DNA of 64,000 nucleotides from Anaspis maculata (taxonomy: Eukaryota; Arthropoda; Insecta; Coleoptera; Scraptiidae), in the NCBI GenBank assembly GCA_949128115.1, contig OX421966.1, positions 68,445,416-68,509,415 on the forward strand, in the 5' to 3' direction. The translations under genes and the position numbers were made by a program. Position 1 is the stretch's first letter; each line of letters begins with the position of its first letter. Below, piece by piece: positions 21,859-32,999 of the stretch. Under the pieces are notes generated by a model. It searched no databases. It had not been told where the DNA came from and saw only the letters and a list, made by a program, of their open reading frames with translations.

Positions 21859-22353
21859 TAACAGCTTCACTAAAACGAACTTTCTGGATGAGTCTCCTGA
21901 TTTCCAGCCCAATTTTCCTCAAATTTTTACGAAATAATTTTTGGAAATTTCAAAGTTTACTTTGAAGGTACAGGGTGTATCACTTGAAATTGACCCCGCT
22001 CCATCATTTTCTCATCCTCAACAAACTTTCGTTGGGCAAAAATTTTTTTTTGCAATTTTTCTTACATTTTTTGAATTTCACGTTTATCTAACATATCAAC
22101 AATATACAGGAATTTCAGAAGAAAGAAATTGTTTCAAATGGAACATTATTTTGTATATTTTCACATAGATTGATCGACAGACCTTCTTCATCTGAATTGG
22201 AAAATATATCACACTCATATTTTTACTCCACAGTTGATGGAGATACAAGGTACAAGGTGAAAAAATAGTATATTACATACTCAGGTAGGAAGCCTCATAT
22301 TACAGGCGAGAGCCAAGATACATAACCGAGGCGCAAAGCACCGAGGTAAGGTA
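21859..22353. other. Spacer with a lone TACAGGGTG end
   Basis: TACAGGGTGTATCACTTG at about 21969 looks like the left end of another such element, but I found no matching right end in the following 2 kb. No gene seen. Confidence 0.45.
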
Positions 22354-23275
22354 GGGCTGAATTTCTGATATTGGGCTTCATCAGTTACGCTGAACAAGAT
22401 GACCAAAGGAAAACTCATTCGTATGACCAGTTTCTACCCCAGAGAGGGTTGAAGTTGACTATAATGAAGCATAAAACATTCTCCTATGTCTTAAACCAAA
22501 TGAATGAAAATAGTGGACTTTTATATCGTCTTGTTTTGTAAAAATGTCTATTCTTCAAAAATAATCTCAACCCCGTCTCTCATCCCCCATCCTTGTTTCT
22601 GAACATCATATTCTAAATAAATCTTGAAAATATAGGAGGTCTATGGTCAAGTTCTCTGCATCTGATTGTGAATCCTTCCTCAAATTTCTCTTTCACTCTG
22701 CTTATGTTAGAGTGCTAACATAAGCAGGGTGGGATATATATTTTTTTCATGATTTTTGACTGGATTATTATTTGAAATATTGGTCTTCCTATCAAGTTTC
22801 AACTTCACAGCAGGTTAATTATGTTTACCTGTACATAATTTCTAACTTTCTTCTTTTGTACGGATACATCTCCAGTTTAGATTGAAAAATTAATTGTCAT
22901 TTGAAGCGAAAGCTGCTCAATCAAGGCAAAGTATTATGTCACACTCTTATTCCAGCTACTGCGACCATGTGAAGGATGGAATAAAAATTGATATAATTTT
23001 CAAGATTTATTTCGAATATGATGTTCAAAAACAGGCATAGAGGATAGAGGATGAGGGGCGAAGTTGAAATTATTTCTAAAGAATAGACATTTTTTACGAA
23101 ACAGGATGATATAAAAGTCCACTATTTCCATTCATCGGGTTATGACATGGAAGAACATGCTCCATTATAGGCAAAGTCAACCCTCTGTGGGGTGGAAACT
23201 GGTCATACGAATGAGTTTTCTTTTGGTGATCTTGTTAAGCGTCACTGGTTAAGCACAATACCAAAAATTCAGCCG
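22354..23275. mobile_element. 0.92 kb palindromic element
   Basis: AGGGCTGAATTTCTGATATT, GAACAAGATGACCAAAGG, and CATTCGTATGACCAGTTTC on the left are inverted on the right (GAAACTGGTCATACGAATG, CCTTTGGTGATCTTGTT-like, AATTCAGCC). The dyad is near 22815. No terminal motif matching the TACAGGG group and no coding frame. It could be a second family. Confidence 0.7.
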
Positions 23276-24914
23276 AATTGACCGAAGGTTTTTGTTCAAC
23301 CTCACCTCCTATTTGGGGGTTGGAAAAAAATTTGTGCCAAAATTCATAATTCGACAAAATGGAACCCATAGGGGTAAGTACTTGGGAGTAAGGGAGGAGG
23401 TTGATTTTTTCACATAAGAAAAAGGGAATTGTCATGAGCCATATATGTTTAAAGGGACGTTGAAATGTTCTCACTTACGTTGGGACATATTTTTTTATCT
23501 TGAAATAACTCATCTTCAACCCCTTATGGGGAAAAAACGTGGGTGCGTGACCATAGTCACCCTCGGAAGAAGTGGAGCTTCCATAAGTATAAATCAATTA
23601 GCAAACAACGTTCGAAGCGGTGTTATTCTTTTCGTACTCCCGCTCCGCTCCCTAACGGTTTGTAGCATCTTGTTTTTTTATCATCTTTATCATTATTATG
23701 AGTCACTTGAAGGGCAAAATACTTCCGACATGATTTTTTCACCATTAGACTTTTTTGTTCCTTTTCTCGCTGCGCTCGGCGCTTAAACTTCCATTCTCCG
23801 TCACATAAAGTCTCACACATACCCCTAATACAATAAATATTTATTTTCATCATTGATATTCTCCACAAAGTACCTATCTTCGTGCGGTGCCGGTGAGACG
23901 ACGAGGTCCGTTTGTCCAAGGTACACAAATAATTATGCGAATATGACATAGTGACGAATTTTCTTACTGTACGATTTTCCCCGTTATATTACGCACGGTG
24001 GAAACTGTGTCAGGTAGGCACAGCATGGCAATCTAATAATCTCCACAAAGTATAAGAATGTCGTTTGGAAAGTTCCGGTATTAATTTTAAATAAAAAAAT
24101 AAGAAATACATTTATTTTTTACATAGGTATTCACATAGGTATGTACCTCGTGAATGTGATTTGAGGTAACTTGGTGGTTCTAAAGCTCCTACGATATTAT
24201 CTTCTTCAATCACAATATGGCCGTAGATTGAATTGAAATATTGACAGAATTGATGATTATTTCCATTCATGTGCTCGTCACCGTTATTTAGAATGTCACA
24301 TTTAATTGAGGTGAAATCAAACCATTAAAAAAAAATCTGTTGTGGGGCGACACAAAACTTTCCCGGCGGTATCCAGAGACGTCAGTAATGATTTTGATCG
24401 AAGTGTCCCTTCGGGAGGGGGCGATTCGATTTGGAAATTGATGAAAAAATTCTATTTAGTCGAGCGTTTAGCGAGCATCCTGCATCCATTGTTGAGCGGA
24501 CAGAAAAAATGACAGGTTAGGTCAGTTTTCCAAGGTGATGAAATGATCAAAAAGGTAGAACTAGGTAGCTAACTGCTGTGATATCTCAAAAATGCAATGC
24601 TGGTTCCTTATTGAAATTTCTGTTCCTACTTTAGATATGATGATGAAATTACAAAAACTTGATTGAAAACTTTCACTGCATCTGTGTGTCAAATTTCAAT
24701 TCTATATTTTCAATTTAGAGCTTGGGCAGACAAACCCAGACCCAATGTGTCACCTGAGGGCTTCCGATCAAAATCATCCACCCAAAGTCTAATCAGAACA
24801 TTCCAGGCTGAACTTAGGCCTCCGTACCTGATTTCGATTTGATCGGATCAATAATTCGGTAATTATCGTGACAGAACCGCTTAATTTGTACGATCGCATG
24901 AGTGGTTTTATATT
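23276..24914. other. No gene supported
   Basis: Mixed DNA. Around 23620-23790 there are CCGCTCCGCTCCCTAACGG and CTCGCTGCGCTCGGCGC, short inverted-repeat-like GC stretches of unknown nature. AATGATTTTGATCG near 24390 is inverted near 24768, but the match is only about 15-20 bases. No family resemblance in any frame. Confidence 0.4.
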
Positions 24915-25869
24915 TTCAGGAGGAAAATTTCCGGGAAATTGGAGAGAAATTATTGGAAAATGTTCAAGAACCAGTTATCTATTCTCTAAAAAAAACAATT
25001 CCGAGAAATCTGTTCACTGAATAAAAAGTTGGAAAATTTGCAGTTTTTCCAGAGAGGAAAACTCGGCAACTGTTGATCCGATTTCGAAAATTTTTCCTCC
25101 AAAAATTAGCTCATTCTTTTCTCTAACTTTTATTCACAGCATGTCTGCACCTAAAATTAATATTTCGTGGGGCCTACCGCATGTAGAAGTTTGCATTGCG
25201 TTTTTCTCAAATTCACGGAATGTGCAAATTTCATTTTGAAAAAATTACAGTCGGAAAACCGAAACCGTGTCAACTCTGAAAATAGACCTGCACGACGCTC
25301 AATACAATCTACTTTCGATATCAGTTGAAATTTCCAAAAAAAAGTCGATCCCCGAGCAGGAATAAATTTTTGAGTGGAGTCCTGCTACAAAAGCGAGTCG
25401 TGCTGGTCGAAACACCGGCGAGAGCCCCTCCTGAGTGGCAACGGCCAGGAGAAATTTCGAAAATTCATTACGCTCAACTGGAGAATGGTGGAAAACTGCA
25501 ACTGCGGCCTCAATTTGACTCTTTTGTTGTGTTGCTTCCTGCCAAATCTGGTTCCAATCCATCAGATAGATTTTGAATAATTAATTGGTAAAGTTTTGAA
25601 CTTTAACATTTTTTATTATTTGACAGATGACAGATAGGGCAATGTTTCCAACTGTTCTGAATACAGTTTTCCAAGGGCTTTCAAATGACATATTGCAAGT
25701 TGAGTTCCGTGAGATATAGCTTCTGACATTTGATGATAGTGACAGTTGAGTTTGACAGATGACAGCCAAAAACTAATGGGCTCTTTTCAGGAAACAACCA
25801 TGTTTGTATACCAAATATCAAGTCGATCCAGTCAACGTTACGGCAGTTATCGTGGAAGATCACAGACAG
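24915..25869 (+). repeat. Dispersed repeat family R, copy A
   Basis: The order of words (ATTGGAAAATGTTCAAGA, CAGTTTTTCCAGAG, CAGCATGTCTGCACCT, GTCGATCCCCGAG, GTGGAGTCCTGC, AAAAGCGAGTCGT, GGCAACGGCCAGGAGAAATTT, TTATTATTTGACAGATGACA) is shared with copies at 35885-36475 and 43410-44230. Copy A ends in CACAGACAGACACAC followed by (AC)n, like the 3-prime microsatellite of a retroposon. The frames within it are not conserved between copies, so it is probably non-coding and non-autonomous. Confidence 0.75.
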
Positions 25870-25878
25870 ACACACATA

Positions 25879-25923
<45 letters not shown>

Positions 25924-25930
25924 ACACACA
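25870..25930. repeat. (AC)n microsatellite
   Basis: About 60 bases of near-pure AC/CA with a few AT interruptions, directly after family R copy A. The Cys-Val and Thr-His frames called across it are artefacts of the dinucleotide. Confidence 0.95.
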
Positions 25931-27290
25931 GACAGACATCATTCTGAAAATGGTCTTAATCGTCTTGGGGGACCTCAAAACGGATATATCCGGTGAAATC
26001 TCAAAACTTTTTTTCTGCACGATTACAATACTTTCCCTCCGTGTTCGTGGGTGGGCCGGGAAAGTAATATTAGGAATAATCTCAAAAATCAATTTTCAAA
26101 TATGAAAATTTGATTATTAAATTATAATATCATCGCTGTAATTTTCCGATCCTTTTCCTGAATTTTATCAGGGTGGAACCTCTGAAATTGTCTAATAAAC
26201 CTGAATATTTTGCCAAATACTCTTAAATGAATTTCACACGAAAAAATACAATGTAAAATGATGCGTTGACACACAATTGGGCATTAATGAACGGGTAAAC
26301 AGTGAACCGCATGCGACAATTTAAAATGCCCTCAACTCTCACGTTTTATTGGTGTAGCGTGGTAATTCCACCCTATAGATATTATAGACGTGTTAATATG
26401 CTACTCAAAACCGGATGAGGATTATCCTTTAAAGAAGCTCAAAGCAAAGATTTGTTGTCGAAAGAGCTTCTGAAATGATCCGTCTGTGTGAACTTTTCTT
26501 GTTCTCCTTCACCTACATTGACCTGAATGAAATGTTCGAAGAAAATCGTATCTGCATATTCCAATCCACTTTGATTGAAAGGTAGCTTTACTTCGAAAAG
26601 CAATAAATCGAAAACAAAGCAATCAGAATACACAACAAAGAAACGAGATTGAAAGCACCCTTTCGTTGATGGATCCAAAACACCAAAAGTATTTTTTTGC
26701 TTGCGACATTTTTTTTTTTGTAATACATCTACACGTGATCACAGACCTGCAGAGAAACCTACCTATAGCTAGGTATACGAGCAAACCCAATTCCATAAAA
26801 GCTTTCTTTTATTTTATACCAATTGCTCGGCTATATATGCGCGAGCTGCAAAATTATTACTTTTATTTTTATAGTCGGCAAAAACATTCGCTTTAATCTT
26901 TGATGCGATTTACCACCATCGCATATACGTAAGCTTTAAAAGTCTTATAAATAAAACGTTTCCAACTGTGCCAGGGCATAAGCACATAATATAACACAAG
27001 AGGAGGGGTGGACTGCTATAGTACGACGGCGACTACGACGACGACACCCCCGTTTTCACCCTAAGTGTGAATGCATGTAATGTCCGAAGGGATGCAATTT
27101 TAAATTTCATATGCTGCTGAACATGCGGGAAGTTGACGTTTCGGCCCTTTATGTGACATCGTTTCGCGGCTATGTTCTATATTGAAGTCTTCCTTCGATC
27201 TTTTGATGACGTTTTGATACAACATGTACTGAAGAAATCGATTGTGGCACCCAAAACTTTCCCGACGAGTAGCAAGGAACGGATTTGGTT
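25931..27290. other. No gene supported
   Basis: Mostly AT-rich, single-copy-looking sequence with short frames of 60-80 codons lacking recognisable motifs. A run of ACGACGGCGACTACGACG occurs near 27020. Nothing else is seen. Confidence 0.4.
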
Positions 27291-27299
27291 ACATTTTTT

Positions 27300-27909
27300 C
27301 ATGTCAATTTTGACGCTGGAATGTGAAAACAGTGCCAAAAATGTCAACGGTATGGCCACACCAAGGGTTTATGAGATCGATCACCGCGATGCGTGAAGTG
27401 TGCTGGAAGCCACCTGACCAGCGACTGTCAACGAGAGGAAAAATCGAAAAAACCGTCAAAAATGTGTCCTCTGCGAAGGCAATCACCTGACAAACTACAA
27501 GGGGTGCAATATATACAAAGAACTGCAAAAGAAGACCTTTCCTCCCCTTAGAAAAAAATAAATCTTCAATAATCCACCACAACGCAATGTAATGCCGAGA
27601 GTAACTTTTGCCAGCAACAACAACAACACCAATAAGAACAGCAACAACCACAACAATCACATCAACCACAACAACGGCATTCACAACAACAGCAACAAAA
27701 ACCACAACAACCACATCAACCACAACAACGGCATTCACAACAACAGCAACAAAAACCACAACAACCAACAACCACAACCGACGCAGCTAGAAAGCTCAAC
27801 CCACCTACAGAAGCTAGAAACGAGGCTAGAAAGCATGATGGAAAGACTCATTAATCAAATGAGCGCCATGTTCAATCTATTGACTCAAGTCATTTCTGAA
27901 ATGGCATAA
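27300..27909 (+). pseudogene. Jockey-like LINE ORF1 (gag-like) relic, zinc knuckles and Asn/His-rich tract
   Basis: The plus strand encodes three adjacent Cys/His knuckles typical of jockey-clade ORF1: CQKCQRYGHTKG, CVKCAGSHLTSDCQ, and, after a one-base frame change, CVLCEGNHLTNYKGCNIYKE. A stop near 27560 is followed by an Asn/His-rich tract (27610-27780) built of two exact 54-base units. The frame ends with LESMMERLINQMSAMFNLLT, which resembles the ORF1 C-terminal helix. These proteins bind the element RNA. Frameshifts make it inactive. Confidence 0.8.
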
Positions 27910-28250
27910 TGCTGGAACATATTCCAAAATGTGCTGGAAGAAAAACTGTCTTTGAATATCTCTCTGAAAACATCACATGACATAGAAGCGGCAGTAGAGT
28001 TCTTCAACACAACTATCCAATATGCTGCCTTGAATTCGACACCAGAAATGGAGAAAACTACCACACAAGACACGTACCCTATGTTCCTAAAAGAGAAAAT
28101 GATGGAACCGAACTATTTCAATGTTATTCAATGCATGAGTATTCAAGCTTGTGAAGAACAAAGACTGCATCCTCCCTCTCCCATATTCTGGATACAGTAG
28201 CTCTCAAAAGTAGATACGTCACTTCGTCCCTTGTCCCTTGTACTTAATAA
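27910..28250 (+). pseudogene. LINE ORF2 linker fragment
   Basis: Just after the ORF1 stop, the plus frame reads CWNIFQNVLEEKLSLNISLK, TSHDIEAAVEFFNTTIQYAA, then PMFLKEKMMEPNY. This resembles the region between endonuclease and reverse transcriptase in jockey-like ORF2. The endonuclease that should precede it and the reverse transcriptase that should follow are missing. AATAAA at about 28245 and the following TTTA array fit a LINE 3-prime end, so the copy is internally deleted. Confidence 0.65.
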
Positions 28251-28255
28251 ACCTA

Positions 28256-28326
28256 TTATTTATTTATTTATGTATTTATTTATTTATTTATTTATTTATT
28301 TATTCATTCATTTATTTATTTATTTA
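28256..28326. repeat. (TTTA)n microsatellite
   Basis: About 70 bases of TTTA/TATT with single interruptions (TGTA, TTCA). Its position directly after an AATAAA and LINE coding remnants suggests it grew from the element 3-prime tail. Confidence 0.9.
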
Positions 28327-28479
28327 ATGTTCCATTCACATAGTGGCGACAGTTTCGCCAATCCGGAGATGTTATTCTCTGAATTCCAGTATTTTTTAAT
28401 CACAAAAATATCATGCAGGTAATTATCCAGAAAGTCATGGTAACGGTTGTTATGCAACTATAGGGTGAACTCTAACGGA

Positions 28480-28740
28480 AAATTGACTTTGAAAAGGTAC
28501 AGCTTGAGAGCCGTGAGTCGCACATGAGTAATTCAGATGTCAAATTTTTATAAAATTCAATAGACCTTCTCTTTTGATGTAAATCCAAAAAAAATTTGAC
28601 ATATTTTCCGAAAATTTTCCAAAAATACTTTTTTGGACGCCATCTTTTTGAAATTATGGCCAGAACAGCAGAGATACGGAGTGGAAAAATGTATATTCTA
28701 GATGATGACCCCAAATTTTATCATAATAATGAGTATAGAA
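28480..28740 (+). repeat. Direct repeat flanking palindrome, upstream copy
   Basis: Words including CACATGAATAA/CACATGAGTAATTCA, GATATGTCAAATT, TTTTGG..GCCATCTTTT, GGCCAGAACRGCARAGATAC and GAAGTGGAAAA occur in the same order here and at 29845-30085. It could be a target-site-scale duplication or two copies of an interspersed repeat. No coding frame is shared. Confidence 0.55.
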
Positions 28741-28817
28741 TGTATCCGATATTCTTCAAATGCTATATTACCTTTATTTCTTTCTGAAGTCAGTTTGCTT
28801 TCACGGTTTAGCCTGTA

Positions 28818-29690
28818 TGGACAGGGAGCTGGTGCCTCAAAACTTACGTCATAAGGTACATGATTTGAACCCTATAGGTCTGATGTGCGTTGATAAAGTT
28901 GTTAAAAATTGCTTTGTCTTACATGTCAGACCGGGGGCTTTAGGCTGGTATGAGCCTGTCAATTTTTGGAGGCCAAAAATTTACGTCATAAGGTACATGG
29001 ATGGAACCAACTGGATTTTGTGTGGGAACATCCCCTTGAGCAAAAATCTGGTCGTAAGACTGAATTTTTGGGGCTTTCGGTCCATAAGACAAGTTTGAAA
29101 TTTCAAAAAAAAAAAAACAAAATTTATCAATTTTTTCACAGGCGTTTTGTTGACTGACCCACCAGTGATATATATTTGTAATCAGGATAAAAAACGGATC
29201 AATTTCCATGTTGAAAAAATGTACGATTTTAGAGAAAATTTCCAATGTTGCACCCTGTAAGCGATGTACCATTAAAAAAAATTTGTGGATAGATTCGAAA
29301 CCTGCGTAAAAAATCATGTGAGAACCGTTTTTTATTCCTAAAATTATGCCAAAGGAGAACTCTCCAAGAGGAAGTGAATTTTGGCTTTTTTTTTTAACTT
29401 TAAACTTGTCTTATGGACCGAGAGCCTCTCAAAAATTCTGTCTTATGACCCGATTTTTGATTAAGGGGATGTTCCCACATAAAAGCCCGTTGGTTTAATC
29501 CATGTACCTCATGACATAAATTTTTGACATTTTTCGAAAATTGACAAGCCTATACCAGCCTAAAGCCCCCGGTCTGAAATGTAAGACAAAGAAATTTTCG
29601 ACAACCTTATCAACGCACATCACAATAGACCTACAGGGTTAAAATCATGTACCTTATGACGTAAGTTTTGAGGCACCAGCTCCCTGTCCA
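28818..29690. mobile_element. TGGACAGGG palindromic element, 873 bp
   Basis: Termini TGGACAGGGAGCTGGTGCC and GGCACCAGCTCCCTGTCCA are exact. Most of each arm pairs, including ACGTCATAAGGTACATG, CCGGGGGCTTTAGGCTGGTAT and GGGAACATCCCCTT. GTA precedes the left end and follows the right end, a possible 3-bp target duplication. The termini differ from TACAGGG but share CAGGG. It encodes nothing recognisable; frames are arm sequence. Confidence 0.85.
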
Positions 29691-29844
29691 GTAGTGAAAC
29701 AATTAACATCACCATGATCGATTCTCTAAATTTTCATTATCTATGGTTAATGGCCCAGAGCTGTTTATAATTAATTTGATTACTATACATAACGGTGGTA
29801 TCCATTTAACATGATGATTGAATGCCGAAAGTTGATGCTTTCGA

Positions 29845-30085
29845 AAGTTTTGAAAGCTCTAACTCAAGAACCTTTGATTACACATGAATAACTGATATGT
29901 CAAATTGTAGAGATTTGAATGGGCTTTCCTCCGCATATACACGTTTCGATCTTGGGTCAGTTGAATTCAAGATATTGACAAAAAACGGTTTTTGGGGCGC
30001 CATCTTTTCAATATGGCGGCCAGAACGGCAAAGATACGAAGTGGAAAAGTATAAATTCGGAAAAGGCACCTCAAAACATACCTAA
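29845..30085 (+). repeat. Direct repeat flanking palindrome, downstream copy
   Basis: Second copy of the repeat at 28480-28740, on the other side of the palindrome 28818-29690. It includes GCCATCTTTTCAATATGGCG and GAACGGCAAAGATACGAAG. GCCATCTTGGCCGCCATATTG at 48135 onward shares only the generic GCCATCTT/ATGGC words. Confidence 0.5.
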
Positions 30086-30927
30086 TATGATACTGTCAGG
30101 TTTCAAAAATATCGTATAACATTCAAAAGACGGCGCAATTTAGCATATCTTATAAAGACAATTTTGACAGTTTCAGGAAATGACCGCCGCTGGGATTTTT
30201 TGAAACACAAAAATTTGGAAAGAGCACAAAATTCTGAACAAAATCTGTGATTTTCACGACTACAGTATGTTTTTTTTGAGGTCAAAATCTATTTTTCTTG
30301 GGCTAAAAGGCCGGTAGTCTCATCTCTGGTTAACTTTATCTGGAAAATACCATAGATACAATGGTTGAAATAGGACAGTTCAGGGATACCCGGCAGTTAT
30401 TTGATATAAAGGTAGCCATTTTAATTCCAACTTCGAAGATTTCTCATACAGGGTGATTCAAAAATGGCACATTTCCTCCCGTATACGTTATGGGAGATGT
30501 TGGCGGAGCACGGAAAAAATAGTAAAAAGAAATTGGCTGGTTTTTCTTTCGAGTTATAAAGAGGTGAAGTTGAAAATTCAACTTCTTTAGTTCGCATGAT
30601 TTTGAAGCAAGACATTGTTAGTCGCGAAGAATCACATGCCGTTAGTATTTAGTTTCCGAATAAAAATTTCTCTTGTAATTGAGATTTCAGTCGGATTTTT
30701 AAATTTGAAAATTTGTCTTCCACCTCAAAGGTGCCGTGAAAATACATTCGGCAAGTAAAGTGCTCGCCAATTGAAATGGTCCACCCAAAAAATTCAGTCA
30801 CATTCAAAGTGACATAACTCTTGAATGAATAAACCATTTTGAATCGTTTTATGTTTTCTGATTAGCTGACGGATTGGATTACAACATGTCATGGGCCGTT
30901 TTTGGTACAGGTGTTTCGTATCAATTA

Positions 30928-32068
30928 TACAGGGCGCTCAATCAGGTACTACAAAAATGGAAAAGTTTGAACTGGTCCCATTTCACAAAAAATGGTTTTT
31001 GGTTCTTTCCAAGTATTTAAGGGAAAATGTTGTTCATATACCTTGAGGTAGTTTTCAAAATTTTGAGTCTATCTCCTCCAATTACACAGTGATCTCAAAA
31101 ATGCAACCTTCTGGTCTGGCATTTATATCTATTTCAATTGTTGGTCGATTTTGGAAAATAAGGACTCTTGTTGAAGCTTGAGACTCAGATGAAAAGGCTC
31201 GAGGATCGGAACTGACTGGAGTCGAAAAATTTGAAGAAGCGAAGGAATCAAAAGTGACCTAAATATGAAGTACCCTAGAAATCAGGTTCAGGGAAAGAAC
31301 TAAATAAAAATCAACTTGCCTTCAAACAGACTTTTATTTCCGAACATTTTGAGGTATTTTCCGATTTTAAGTGATGAAAATTGTTGATGCGAGACCCATT
31401 TTACAAATTCACTTTTCAGAAGATAATACCGGACCTTCCTCGACTGAAAATGCACGTTACCTAGGTTACCTTCTTATTGTCGTATTTTTCCTTCACATTT
31501 AAAGAGATAGGCACCAGTTCTGATTTTTGTAACCCAGGTTACGTCTATTTTTAGGTGAAAAACGTCCAGTATTCTTCGTTGGAAGCATCCATTTCTGATT
31601 TGGATTCATTGCCACAGTTTTTGCCCCATACAAATGGGAAACACCTTAAAATGTTCAGAAAGAATGGTTTGTTTGAAGACAAGTTGTTATTTGTTTAATA
31701 CCTTCCCTAAACCGGATCTCTAGCAAGTTTGTCATTTGAGTCACTTTTGATTCAATCCCTTTTGCAGAATTTTCATCTAAAGTCAATTCTGATCCTCGAT
31801 CTTTCTGACCTGAGCCTTCAGCTTCAACAAGAGCTCTCATTTTCCAAAATCGGCCAACAACGAATAAAGTTATTACTGCAAAACTAAAAGGTTACATTTT
31901 TGAGATCAACCTGTAATTAAAGCAGATAGGCAAAAAAATTGAAAACGATTCGAGTTATGGTTATAACAACTCCCCTGAAACACTTGGAGAAAACCAAAAA
32001 CTATTTTTTGTGAAATGGGACCTGTTCAAACTTTTTCATTTTTGCGGTACCTGATTGAGGGCCCTGTA
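30928..32068. mobile_element. Inner TACAGGGCGCTC palindrome
   Basis: The ends are TACAGGGCGCTCAATCAGGT and the imperfect complement ACCTGATTGAGGGCCCTGTA, flanked by TA. The outer palindrome arms (GTGTTTCGTAT on the left, ATACGAAACAC on the right) reach to within about five bases of these ends, so the inner pair occupies the outer dyad. Length 1141 bp; no protein coding capacity seen. Confidence 0.7.
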
Positions 32069-32185
32069 TAAATAATACGAAACACTTGTACCAAAAATTG
32101 TCCATGACATGTTGTAGTCCAATATGTGAGCTAATTGGAAAACATTAAACGATTCAAAATAGTTCATTTATTCAAAAGTTATGAC

Positions 32186-32698
32186 TAGAGAGCGGATTTA
32201 TATGCGGTAAAAAAGTCCAAAATATGCAGTTTATATGCGCTTAAAAAGTATCAAAATATGCGGTAAAAATGTTCAAATAGAGCAATATATGCGAGTAAAT
32301 ATGTGATATAAGCTGCAAGAATAGTGAAAAATACAACATTTACATGTAAAACCAACCAACTAGCTTTGGCCATCACAGTAAAAAAAAAATTTCGAAAATT
32401 TTAAATTATTTTTTCCTTGAAATCGAAATATCGTGATTTTCTCGCACATAATTATAAATAAAATGGCCAAAACAGTGACAAATATTCAGTTATGTGCAAA
32501 AATATGAACTAAATATGCGGCTATATGCGATTATATGGACTATCAATTTGTATGCGGTAAAAAGTCAGAATAATAAATTATATGCGAAATAAAACTTTGA
32601 ATTTAGGTTCCTTATAGATGGAAACGTCAAGCTGCAAGTCGACAGTTGAATCCAACTTAGCGAATAGAACATGTAAAAAATTATAAATCCGCCCTCCA
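32186..32698. mobile_element. hAT-type MITE, 513 bp, 8-bp target duplication
   Basis: An exact 8-base direct repeat GTTATGAC flanks it (32178-32185 and 32699-32706). The terminal inverted repeats are TAGAGAGCGGATTTATA and TATAAATCCGCCCTCCA. The interior repeats TATATGCGGTAAAAA words and has no coding frame. An 8-bp duplication is the signature of hAT transposition. It interrupts only the right arm of the 30447-32998 palindrome; the left arm is uninterrupted at the matching site (about 30820). Confidence 0.9.
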
Positions 32699-32999
32699 GT
32701 TATGACACTTTGAATGTGACTGTATTTCTTGGGTGGACCATTTCAATTGGCGAGCACTTTATGTTTGGTATGGTATGGCAGGTTCCACGGAGTTTCCAGG
32801 GTAACAATACATTTATGCTATTGTAATGTACCTCTTTGATCTGAAGATGCCAGGTAGGTACTGATGCGATGCTGCCAGATTGAACAGATTTGTTTTTGTT
32901 GATAACTCGCAAATCAAAGCCGATTTTTTTCCCATGCTCCGTTAACGTCCACTATAACGTGTCCGAAAGAAAATGCGCCATTTTTGAATCACCCTGTAT

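Larger units (their letters stand above)
30447..32998. mobile_element. 2.55 kb TACAGGGTG palindrome
   Basis: Termini TACAGGGTGATTCAAAAATG and CATTTTTGAATCACCCTGTA are exact. The arms pair inward (for example GAAATGGTCCACCCAAAAAAT with its partner near 32735) to an inner TACAGGGCGCTC pair at 30928 and 32068. The right arm is interrupted by a hAT-type MITE at 32186-32698. Frames within it are arm sequence; one at 31655-31840 (minus) lacks any domain. Non-autonomous. Confidence 0.85.

Noticed and set aside
24380..24800. Another palindrome around AATGATTTTGATCG
   Set aside because: Only about 15-20 bases are inverted, and neighbouring sequence does not pair.
25681..26105. Cys-Val and Thr-His repeat proteins on both strands
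   Set aside because: They are translations of the (AC)n microsatellite at 25870-25930.
27304..27777. 157-codon Val-rich minus-strand frame
   Set aside because: It is the complement of the Asn/His-rich LINE ORF1 tract, which has family support on the plus strand.
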